A stretch of DNA of 5,442 bases from Planctomycetota bacterium (GTDB lineage: Bacteria > Planctomycetota > Phycisphaerae > Phycisphaerales > SM1A02): positions 1 through 5,442 of the forward strand of contig JAPULD010000534.1 in NCBI GenBank assembly GCA_027295365.1. Direction: 5' to 3'. Within the stretch, counting starts at the first letter, position 1. Every line of letters starts with the position of its first letter. Both the position numbers and the translations under genes were made by a program. This document shows positions 1-5,442 of this stretch, piece by piece. The notes below the pieces were generated by a model. That model did not search any database. It was not told where the DNA came from and was given only the letters and a program-made list of their open reading frames with translations.

Positions 1-2
1 TC

Positions 3-2060
3 CTCGACAAAGACTCCAATGGTGTCATCCACATTGTGGGGGACGGGATCGATGTCGAATTCCTCGATCCTCCCCTGCACGGCGCCGAACCGGGAACCGC
101 GCCCGATGCGTTCACGGGCATCGGCATCCGGGTCGAAGGGACCGGGGTCTCCCTGCACGGCGCGATCGTCTCGGGCTACAAAGTCGGCATCTTCGCCACC
201 CAGGCCGACGACCTGACTCTCCATCATGTCGACGTCTCGGGCAATTTTCGCCAGCGTCTTGGTTCGACTCCCCAGCTTGAGGATCCCGAAGACTGGCTCT
301 GGCCTCATGAGAACGACGAAAGCGAATGGATCGAGAAGTACGGGGCCGGGGTGTGCATCAAAGATTCGAACCAGGTCGTCCTTCACGACATCAAGGTACG
401 GGATGGCCAGAACGGGATCATCCTCGATCGCGTCGATGACTCATTGATCTACGACAACGACTGCTCGTTTCTTTCGGGATGGGGGCTGGCCCTCTGGCGA
501 TCGAGTGGGAACACGATCACCCGCAATGCTTTTGACTTCTGTGTCCGGGGCTACAGCCACAAGATCTACAATCGAGGCCAGGATTCTGCGGGGATCCTTC
601 TCTTCGAGCAATGTAACGACAATCTGATTGCGCTGAACTCCGCCACCCACTGCGGCGACGGCCTCTTTGCCTTTGCCGGACGCGAGGCGCTGGGGGAATC
701 GAATCCGAAAGAAGACGAGTCGTGGTACAAGGGCCGTGGCCATACGGGAAACAGGATCATCGGCAACGATTTTTCCGACTCTGTCGCCCATGGCCTCGAG
801 CTGACCTTCAGTTTCGACAACGTCATCGACTCCAACCGATTCGTCGGGAACGCCATCTGCGGCATCTGGGGTGGATATTCCCAGGACCTGCGCATCGCCG
901 GCAACGTCTTCGAGAATAATGGAGAAATGGCCTATGGCCAGGAACGAGGCGGGATCAACATCGAACATGGTCTCAACAACACCATCTTCCACAACACGTT
1001 TCGGAACAACGCCTGCGGCATCCACCTCTGGTGGGACGACGACAAGGCCCTGCTCGCCTCGCCCTGGGCGAAGATGAACCATCCGGACAGCTCCGACACG
1101 CTCATCCACGACAATCGCTTCGAGGGCGACGCCATCGCGGTGCAATTGCGCGACACGAAGAACACCAAGGTCTCCAACAACACCTTCGAGCGGGTCGGCC
1201 AGGAATACGCCTTGCAACGCTCCGAAATCGAGGAGGTCTCGGTCGCGGCGCTGATGCACCAGACCCCACGCTACGAGGCCCACGGGAAGTCGAACCCGGT
1301 CGGGGCCAGAACCCACTTGCAGGGTCGCGAGCACGTCATTCTGGACGAATGGGGTCCCTACGACTGGGTCCAGCCCCTGCTGCATTTCGTCAAGGAGAGT
1401 GTGTCGATCCGGGGTGGGCGTCGCCTGGAGTACCGCGTTCTCGGATCGGATGTCGAACCGGAAGTGCGTACGACCTCCACTCCCGCATTGAAAATTCGAT
1501 CCACGACATTTACGAATGCACAGACAGGCGAAATTGAAAAAGTGAGGCTGTCCTTGAACGATCCGGCTGACAGCGTCTGCCTGCTCAACGTGCAGTGGCG
1601 TTTTCCGGATCGTGACTGGCAGGGTGAATTCAGGACGATCGTCAATGCCAATTGGAAAGTGAAACAATTCGCGTCGCCCTGCGATCCACGCGAGGACGTC
1701 GAGACCTGGCGCGAGGCGGGCGAACAAGCCGATTCCGTCGTCAACGTCTCGACGCTTGATTTCGACTTCGCGATGAAGGGCCCCGAATCGATGGAACAGG
1801 TCGATCACTTCGGAACGATCGCCACCACGACGCTTTCCTTCCCCGCCGGGACGTGGCGGATCCGAACGACCTCCGACGACGGGCTTCGTCTCTGGGTAGA
1901 CGAATCGCTCGTCATCGACGACTGGACCTGGCACGCCCCGAAAGAGCACGTGCATGAATTCACGCTCGACGAACCTCGTACCGTCGAGTTTCGCGTGGAG
2001 CATTTCGAACTCGACGGTTATTCGATCCTGCGCCTCAAGGTCGAGTCGATCCGGAAGTGA
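3..2060 (+). CDS. Right-handed parallel beta-helix protein with C-terminal PA14-like domain (5' partial)
   Basis: The frame is open to the left edge, so the gene starts outside the window. A GTG at 36 is internal, because the codons before it (LDKDSNGVIHIVGDG) already read as beta-helix sequence. Of 685 visible residues, about 41-400 form NosD/PbH1-type rungs with an N-x-I-x-x-N-x-F ladder, for example NTITRNAF at 170, NRIIGNDF at 250, NVIDSNRF at 273, NTIFHNTF at 326. Several rungs are 22-23 residues apart; a longer Trp/Asp-rich loop sits near 342-365. Residues about 440-595 are an unassigned region opening with DEWGPYDW (448-455). Residues about 600-683 resemble a PA14 domain: SDDGLRLWVDESLVIDDW, with the DDG at 625-627, then a beta-rich end. 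Such folds usually bind or cleave polysaccharide outside the cytoplasm, but no catalytic residues can be assigned, and any signal peptide lies outside the window. Fold confidence is high; function is unknown. Confidence 0.85.
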   Translation, partial: LDKDSNGVIHIVGDGIDVEFLDPPLHGAEPGTAPDAFTGIGIRVEGTGVSLHGAIVSGYKVGIFATQADDLTLHHVDVSGNFRQRLGSTPQLEDPEDWLWPHENDESEWIEKYGAGVCIKDSNQVVLHDIKVRDGQNGIILDRVDDSLIYDNDCSFLSGWGLALWRSSGNTITRNAFDFCVRGYSHKIYNRGQDSAGILLFEQCNDNLIALNSATHCGDGLFAFAGREALGESNPKEDESWYKGRGHTGNRIIGNDFSDSVAHGLELTFSFDNVIDSNRFVGNAICGIWGGYSQDLRIAGNVFENNGEMAYGQERGGINIEHGLNNTIFHNTFRNNACGIHLWWDDDKALLASPWAKMNHPDSSDTLIHDNRFEGDAIAVQLRDTKNTKVSNNTFERVGQEYALQRSEIEEVSVAALMHQTPRYEAHGKSNPVGARTHLQGREHVILDEWGPYDWVQPLLHFVKESVSIRGGRRLEYRVLGSDVEPEVRTTSTPALKIRSTTFTNAQTGEIEKVRLSLNDPADSVCLLNVQWRFPDRDWQGEFRTIVNANWKVKQFASPCDPREDVETWREAGEQADSVVNVSTLDFDFAMKGPESMEQVDHFGTIATTTLSFPAGTWRIRTTSDDGLRLWVDESLVIDDWTWHAPKEHVHEFTLDEPRTVEFRVEHFELDGYSILRLKVESIRK

Positions 2061-2268
2061 TTGCCTAGATTGTGGAGTCGTTAAGGAATCCGGCGTGATG
2101 GGTGAAACAACGCACCATGGCCGCATTTCTTGCGCGATTCCGCCGACGTTGAAGCAATGCGGGGTCCATCGGTCAATTCGGGCCAGTTCGCCACGCCCTT
2201 GATCAGCGCGCACGATGATGACGCTGATCGGCTACAAATCGCCTCTCCAGTTTGCGAAAGGAGAACGC
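2061..2268. other. Intergenic region after the beta-helix gene
   Basis: No convincing gene is visible in these 208 nt apart from the leader of the small ORF. A weak imperfect hairpin (ATGGGTG at 2098-2104 against CACCAT at 2113-2118, one bulged base, 8-nt loop) follows the beta-helix stop by 37 nt. It has no T-run directly after it, so it is only a poor terminator candidate. I found no good -35/-10 pair for the small ORF. The tandem ATG at 2215 and 2218 is in frame with the small ORF but has no ribosome binding site in front of it. Confidence 0.4.
2257..2263 (+). promoter_or_regulatory. Strong Shine-Dalgarno sequence of the small ORF
   Basis: AAAGGAG lies 5 nt before the ATG at 2269. This is close to ideal in both sequence and spacing, and is the main reason to choose this start over the in-frame ATG codons at 2215 and 2218, which have no purine-rich site upstream. 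Confidence 0.6.
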
Positions 2269-2376
2269 ATGACGATTGCGCAGACAAAGCAACGGGAGAT
2301 GAATGAGTACTTGAAGGATCGGACCCGGGCCAACGTGAAAAAGATGAGGGGATCGATCATCGACTTCAAGGCCTGA
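2269..2376 (+). CDS. Small basic hypothetical protein (35 aa)
   Basis: This is an ATG-to-TGA frame of 35 codons with AAAGGAG 5 nt upstream. The product begins MTIAQTKQREMNEYLKDR and ends GSIIDFKA. It has nine Lys/Arg against four Asp/Glu. The central stretch, about residues 5-30, has the composition of one charged amphipathic helix. There is no membrane segment, signal peptide or Cys pair. An in-frame extension to ATG 2215 would give 53 residues, but that start lacks a ribosome binding site. The ORF follows the beta-helix gene on the same strand and converges on rpoN, 27 nt from the rpoN stop. I do not recognise the family and assign no function. Support comes from the ribosome binding site and protein-like composition; a chance ORF of this size cannot be excluded. 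Confidence 0.5.
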   Translation: MTIAQTKQREMNEYLKDRTRANVKKMRGSIIDFKA

Positions 2377-2396
2377 CTCTTCGGTCCCCGAAAGTC
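2375..2396. terminator. Bulged hairpin between convergent genes, possible bidirectional terminator
   Basis: GACT-C-TTCGG at 2375-2384 pairs with CCGAA-AGTC at 2388-2396 around a TCC loop. That makes nine base pairs with one bulged C. It overlaps the last two bases of the small ORF stop codon and starts 7 nt after the rpoN stop. The position suits a shared terminator for converging transcripts. No T-run follows on either strand, so it is not a canonical intrinsic terminator. Confidence 0.35.
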
Positions 2397-2403
2397 GATC
2401 CAA

Positions 2404-3933
2404 TCAGTCCTTGTATTGCCTGCGCCTTCGGGCAGGTGGAATATCGAGTTGTTGTCGATACTTCACGACGGTTCGCCTGGCAATATCGATTCCCAGGCTC
2501 TTCAGAGCCTGGGCGATGGCTTCGTCCGAGAGGGGCTTGAACTTATCCTCGCCTTCCACAATCTCGCGGAGCCTGGCCTTCACGGCGTCCCAACTCATAG
2601 ATTCACCCGACTCGGTCTCCGTCCCCCCCGAGAAGAACTTCCGCAAGGCCACAAGCCCCCGGGGCGTCTGCATCCACTTGTCGGCGACCGCTCGGCTCAC
2701 CGTCCCCACATGAATCCCCAACTGGTCGGCCACATCCACCATGGGCAGGGGCTTGAGATGCTGGGGGCCATGGTCAAAGTATTCTCGTTGCCTTGTCAGC
2801 ACCACGTTGACCACCCTAAGCAACGTATTGTTTCGCTGACCTATTGACTCAATGAGCCATTGGGCGTTGCGGACGTTGTTGCCCACAAATTCCCGGGTTT
2901 GCTTGTCCACCGCCTTATCCTTGGCCATCTGCTCGTATTGCTTGGAAATTCGAAGCATGGGCAGCAAGCCATGACTGAGTCCGGCCACGTATTCATCGCT
3001 GGGCTCATCGTATTCAACGATCACGTCGGGGATGATGGGAGGCACATCGTCCGGCACCAGATCACGTCCCGGATGGAGCTTGAGTCGATGCATCAGACCC
3101 ATGGCATCGTGAATATGCTGCATGGACAAACCAGAATCCTGTGCAATCTTGGGCAATCGATTTTCGAGCAGATCGTCGTAATGATCCTGGATGAGCTGAC
3201 GAACGACGTCCCAGTCGTGTTCTTCCTCATCCTCCAGTTCGATGTGATCGACCTGATTCAGGAACGACTCGCGTAGGTCGCGGGCCGCGATCCCGGGTGG
3301 GTCAAGCCATTTTTGCAGTTCAGCCAACGTCTGCCCCAGCAGTTCCAACGTTGGCGTGATCCCCGGAATGTTGTGATTCTGATCAATGATCGTCTCGAAA
3401 TCGGCGCTCAGCAAACCGTCATCGTTGATGTATTCGATGAGCAGAGATCCGATCTGCGCGTGATCGGGCTCGACCTCGGCAAACGTCCACTGATGCTGCA
3501 ATTGCTCGGTGAGGCTCTCGCCCCGGGCGGCGACGTTGGCCATCGCATCCATCTTCTTGTCACGCTCACCGGTGGGGGTCGCGGCCCCGAAGCGACTTGA
3601 GCCGTACTCATTGTCAAAGGCCTCCTTGTAGGACGACTCCATTATGCTCAATCGCTCGAAATCCTCGGCGCCGTCGGGCGTGTCATCGCCCACGACCAGC
3701 TCGCGCTCGCCCATGCGATCCTCACGCTCCTCTTCCTTGCGCTCGGAATCGAGTTGTTCTTCATCCATGCCCGGTTCGAGTTGCTCGAGGGCAATGTTCG
3801 ATTCCAACTCCTGGTCGATCCGCTCCTGCAATGCCATGAGCGGCATCTGCAGAATCTCCATGGACTGGATCATCCGGGGCGCCAGCTTCATTTGCTGGCC
3901 GAGCTTCATGTGTTGGACGGTGTCGAAACGCAT
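2404..3933 (-). CDS. rpoN: RNA polymerase sigma-54 factor RpoN
   Basis: The product is the alternative sigma factor that directs RNA polymerase to -24/-12 promoters and needs an AAA+ enhancer-binding activator to open DNA. It has 509 residues, somewhat longer than the 477 of E. coli. Region I is residues about 1-50 (LGQQMKLAPRMIQSMEILQMP, then a stretch ending ELESNIALE), the activator-responsive Gln/Leu-rich part. Region II, about 50-125, is a very acidic linker. The core-binding region spans about 130-330. The DNA-binding helix-turn-helix is about 399-426 (VADQLGIHVGTVSRAVADKW, then MQTPRGL). The RpoN box is ARRTVVKYR at 485-493, close to the usual ARRTVxKYR. A short basic tail (ARRRRQYKD) closes the protein. 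The start at 3933 gives the normal N-terminus, though no good Shine-Dalgarno sequence precedes it. It lies 163 nt downstream of recR on the same strand and probably has its own promoter. Confidence 0.97.
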   Translation of the reverse strand: MRFDTVQHMKLGQQMKLAPRMIQSMEILQMPLMALQERIDQELESNIALEQLEPGMDEEQLDSERKEEEREDRMGERELVVGDDTPDGAEDFERLSIMESSYKEAFDNEYGSSRFGAATPTGERDKKMDAMANVAARGESLTEQLQHQWTFAEVEPDHAQIGSLLIEYINDDGLLSADFETIIDQNHNIPGITPTLELLGQTLAELQKWLDPPGIAARDLRESFLNQVDHIELEDEEEHDWDVVRQLIQDHYDDLLENRLPKIAQDSGLSMQHIHDAMGLMHRLKLHPGRDLVPDDVPPIIPDVIVEYDEPSDEYVAGLSHGLLPMLRISKQYEQMAKDKAVDKQTREFVGNNVRNAQWLIESIGQRNNTLLRVVNVVLTRQREYFDHGPQHLKPLPMVDVADQLGIHVGTVSRAVADKWMQTPRGLVALRKFFSGGTETESGESMSWDAVKARLREIVEGEDKFKPLSDEAIAQALKSLGIDIARRTVVKYRQQLDIPPARRRRQYKD

Positions 3934-3978
3934 GGTCGGGGGTTCGTTCAGTGGGGTGCTTCGAGGCAGACCTGTAAT

Positions 3979-4007
3979 AGTATCGGTTCCACCGAGACGA
4001 GGCTCAA
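3979..4007 (-). promoter_or_regulatory. Candidate sigma-70-type promoter for rpoN
   Basis: Read on the minus strand, TTGAGC (4007-4002) and GATACT (3984-3979) are separated by exactly 17 nt. Each hexamer matches the consensus at four of six positions. Transcription would start near 3972, leaving a leader of about 40 nt before the rpoN ATG. The match is by eye only and the planctomycete housekeeping consensus is assumed to be similar, so this is tentative. Confidence 0.35.
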
Positions 4008-4022
4008 CTCCCTCAAAGAGGT

Positions 4023-4039
4023 GTGATCCAAAAGATCAC
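4023..4039. promoter_or_regulatory. 17-bp perfect dyad GTGATC-N5-GATCAC
   Basis: Two 6-bp inverted half-sites flank CAAAA. The dyad centre (4031) lies about 59 nt upstream of the inferred rpoN start point, a typical place for an activator site. In RNA it would also form a small hairpin downstream of recR. The half-site spacing does not fit a CRP/FNR box. Operator or terminator element cannot be told apart from sequence alone. Confidence 0.3.
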
Positions 4040-4044
4040 CGATG

Positions 4045-4064
4045 AAGGGCCGACAATCGGCCTT
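4045..4064 (-). terminator. Stem-loop downstream of recR
   Basis: In the minus-strand transcript AAGGCCGA (4064-4057) pairs with TCGGCC-C-TT (4053-4045) around a TTG loop: eight base pairs with one bulged C. It begins 32 nt past the recR stop and could end the dnaX-ybaB-recR message. No U-run follows; the next 24 nt instead lead into the second dyad. It may be a weak or factor-dependent terminator, letting some transcripts run on into rpoN. Confidence 0.35.
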
Positions 4065-4096
4065 ACCGGGACAAGTCGAGTCCGGAAACTGATTTT

Positions 4097-4750
4097 TCAT
4101 ACATCATCCAATTTCATCGCCTGCCGACCCTCGATGGCATCGGCGAGTACCGCTTTGCTGGCGAATTCCAGGTGCGAGCCCGCCGGCAACCCCCGGGCCA
4201 GACGCGTGACCCCGACCCCCCGCTTGGCCAGTTCGTCTGCGAGATACAACCCCGTGGTATCGCCTTCGAGATCGGGGTTGAGTCCCAGAATGACCTCCTG
4301 GATTTTCACCCCACCACTGTTGTGCTCGGGATTTTCAAGTCGATCGAATAGCCTCGCGATGGTCAGGTCACCCGGCTCGACCCCCCCCAGGGGATCGATG
4401 CGTCCCGTGAGCACATGGTAAACGCCCTTGTAGACCCCGGTCTGCTCGAGGCTGATCAGATCTCGCGCCTGCTCCACCACCAGCACTTTGGAGGGATCTC
4501 GTTGCGGGGACGTGCATATCGCGCAGGGCTCCACGTCCGTCAGGTTGAAGCAGATCGAGCAGCAACGCACCTTCTGCTTCACATCCGCCACGGCCTGGCT
4601 CAATCGCATCGCCTCTTCCTCCGTCGCCTTCAGCACATGGAACGCCATGCGCTCGGCACTGCGACGCCCGATGCCGGGCAGACGCGTGAACTCGTCGATC
4701 AATCGCTCGACGGGTTCGGGGTAGACGCTCTGGTTATGACGAAGTGGCAT
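4097..4750 (-). CDS. recR: Recombination mediator protein RecR
   Basis: RecR works with RecO (and RecF) to load RecA onto SSB-coated single-stranded DNA in gap repair. The 217 residues are near the usual length of about 200. The order is canonical: a helix-hairpin-helix part at about 12-55 with the signature LPGIGRRSAERMAFHVL (24-40); a four-cysteine zinc motif with C64-x2-C67 and C76-x2-C79; and a Toprim domain from about 87, with VVEQARD at 91-97 and NPDLEGDTT at 158-166. The family's C-terminal signature follows (ARGLPAGSHLEFA). An extra cysteine sits next to the first zinc ligand (C63). The start is 6 nt after the ybaB stop and has GGAGG 10 nt upstream. Cytoplasmic; no missing key residues seen. 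Confidence 0.97.
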   Translation of the reverse strand: MPLRHNQSVYPEPVERLIDEFTRLPGIGRRSAERMAFHVLKATEEEAMRLSQAVADVKQKVRCCSICFNLTDVEPCAICTSPQRDPSKVLVVEQARDLISLEQTGVYKGVYHVLTGRIDPLGGVEPGDLTIARLFDRLENPEHNSGGVKIQEVILGLNPDLEGDTTGLYLADELAKRGVGVTRLARGLPAGSHLEFASKAVLADAIEGRQAMKLDDV

Positions 4751-4756
4751 GAACGA

Positions 4757-5137
4757 TCACCCTCCGAGCAATCCACCCAGACCACCGGGCGGTATGGGCA
4801 AGCCAAGGTCTTGCATCGCCGTCTGCATTTCCTGTTCGGCCCGCTCCTTGGCCTTGGCCAGAACGGCATTGACCGCCCCGATGATCAAATCCTCGGCCAT
4901 CGCCACATCATCGGGATCCGTCACCACCACGAGTCCCGACATCAAGGCAGGATCGACCTTCAACCCGACGAGACGAAGTTGTGCATTCGCCCTCGCGCGA
5001 ACGGCACCACCTCCCGTTTCGGCCTCGACTTCGATCGTCTCAAGGCGATCCTTGACCTCCTCCATCTTCTGCTTGATGCGAGGCAGGTCCTTCATGATGC
5101 CGGTCAGTCCCGCCAGTCCTTTGATGTTGTCAAACAT
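4757..5137 (-). CDS. ybaB: YbaB/EbfC family nucleoid-associated protein
   Basis: This is a small cytoplasmic DNA-binding protein of the YbaB/EbfC family, which forms dimers with a tweezer-like shape and is very often encoded between dnaX and recR. The 126 residues are slightly longer than the usual 100-110. The N-terminal helix is MKDLPRIKQKMEEVKDRLET (15-34). The family core follows: VEAETGGGAVRARANAQLRL (37-56) and VGLKVDP (57-63). The long C-terminal helix spans about 80-112 (EDLIIGAVNAVLAKAKERAE). The tail is Gly/Pro-rich (GLPIPPGGLGGLLGG), common in this family. Its ATG overlaps the dnaX stop by one base (TAATG), and a weak purine site (GAGATGAGAA) precedes it, so it is probably translated by reinitiation after dnaX. 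Confidence 0.93.
   Translation of the reverse strand: MFDNIKGLAGLTGIMKDLPRIKQKMEEVKDRLETIEVEAETGGGAVRARANAQLRLVGLKVDPALMSGLVVVTDPDDVAMAEDLIIGAVNAVLAKAKERAEQEMQTAMQDLGLPIPPGGLGGLLGG
4761..4765 (-). promoter_or_regulatory. recR ribosome binding site inside ybaB
   Basis: On the minus strand GGAGG lies 10 nt before the recR ATG. It is formed by the penultimate glycine codons and end of ybaB (GGA GGG TGA), so ribosomes finishing ybaB cover it. This suggests coupled translation of the two genes. Confidence 0.6.
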
Positions 5138-5442
5138 TATTTCTCATCTCGCGTCGCGCTCCTGGAGTCATCTCTCACGTCGATCACCGTCGCATCGAAC
5201 AGGTCCATCGCCCGACGGACGATCGGGATGTCCTGCACTTCATCGATCATTGTTCCGGACACGGGTTTGGCTGCCACCCGGACTCCCGAGGACACATCCA
5301 AGGTGACCTTCACTTTGAGGCCGACTGTCTTGGAAATGAATGTTTCGAGTTTTTCCTTCTGGGTCAGCATATACCGGGCGCGTTGCTGACCATGCTCATT
5401 GAGCGACAAGCCGACCACGTTGTCTACGAGGGAGTCGAAATT
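5137..5442 (-). CDS. dnaX: DNA polymerase III subunit tau/gamma, C-terminal end (5' partial)
   Basis: Only the last 101 residues are in the window. The frame stays open to the right edge, and GTG 5418 is internal. DnaX is the ATPase clamp-loader subunit of the replicative polymerase; the AAA+ part lies outside the window. The visible part has the layout of many bacterial DnaX C-termini: a helical stretch ending in LETFISKTVGLKVKVTLD, a linker, then IPIVRRAMDLFDATVIDVR, which matches the usual closing pattern of P-x-V-x-x-A-x-x-x-F with a short beta strand. The position directly before ybaB and recR is the strongest support, since dnaX-ybaB-recR is widely conserved. The stop codon shares its last A with the ybaB start. 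An unrelated protein in this place is unlikely but the fragment alone would not prove dnaX. Confidence 0.75.
   Translation of the reverse strand, partial: NFDSLVDNVVGLSLNEHGQQRARYMLTQKEKLETFISKTVGLKVKVTLDVSSGVRVAAKPVSGTMIDEVQDIPIVRRAMDLFDATVIDVRDDSRSATRDEK

Noticed and set aside
1927..1943. TGGCACG on the plus strand, resembling the -24 element of a sigma-54 promoter.
   Set aside because: There is no TTGC at the required -12 position, and the site lies inside the PA14-like coding region.
2098..2118. Imperfect hairpin after the beta-helix gene as a terminator.
   Set aside because: The stem is short with a bulge and an 8-nt loop, and no T-run follows immediately. It is noted under the intergenic entry only.
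2149..2178. TTGAAG and TCAATT as a promoter for the small ORF.
   Set aside because: The spacing is 18 nt, but the -10 hexamer matches only three of six positions, no better than chance.
441..2213. A 590-codon open frame on the minus strand, antisense to the beta-helix gene.
   Set aside because: The plus strand carries clear beta-helix rungs and a PA14-like end across the same bases. The antisense product has no recognisable domain and a Val/Asp/Arg-rich composition typical of the mirror frame of GC-biased coding sequence with repeated N-x-F codons. No good ribosome binding site was seen.
4415..5389. A 324-codon plus-strand open frame across recR, ybaB and dnaX.
   Set aside because: It is antisense to three well-recognised genes, is rich in His, Arg and Leu, and shows no domain. 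It is a shadow frame.

Overview
The window looks like an ordinary bacterial chromosome segment of moderately high GC. It holds two convergent gene blocks. I infer an uncultured or little-studied planctomycete, probably near the Phycisphaerae. The reasons are the form of the sigma-54 N-terminus (a start like MRFDTVQHMKLGQQMKLAP), the dnaX-ybaB-recR order followed by rpoN, and a long parallel beta-helix protein ending in a PA14-like domain. The lineage is inference from remembered family style; no database was searched.

Left block (+ strand, about 1-2376). The 3' part of a large gene encodes a right-handed parallel beta-helix (NosD/PbH1-type) protein. Its order is helix, then an unassigned middle region with a DEWGPYDW motif, then a C-terminal PA14-like domain. 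Its N-terminus lies outside the window. After about 200 nt without a clear gene comes a very small ORF of 35 codons, preceded by a near-perfect Shine-Dalgarno sequence. Its product is small, basic and unrecognised. It ends 27 nt from the stop codon of the opposing rpoN gene, and a bulged 9-bp hairpin lies between them.

Right block (- strand, 5442 down to 2404). This is the end of dnaX (clamp-loader tau/gamma subunit), then ybaB/ebfC (nucleoid-associated protein), then recR (recombination mediator). The three are packed as an operon: dnaX and ybaB share one base in TAATG, and ybaB and recR are 6 nt apart with the recR ribosome binding site inside the last ybaB codons. A 163-nt gap follows, holding two stem-loops and a plausible sigma-70-type promoter. 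Then comes rpoN, a full-length sigma-54 of 509 residues with a clear RpoN box. The dnaX-ybaB-recR genes serve DNA replication and repair. RpoN is a transcription factor and is probably transcribed at least partly from its own promoter.

I saw no mobile element, CRISPR array, tRNA or rRNA. No wholly new system is evident. The points most worth a second look are the small basic ORF, the middle region of the beta-helix protein, and the recR-rpoN intergenic region.
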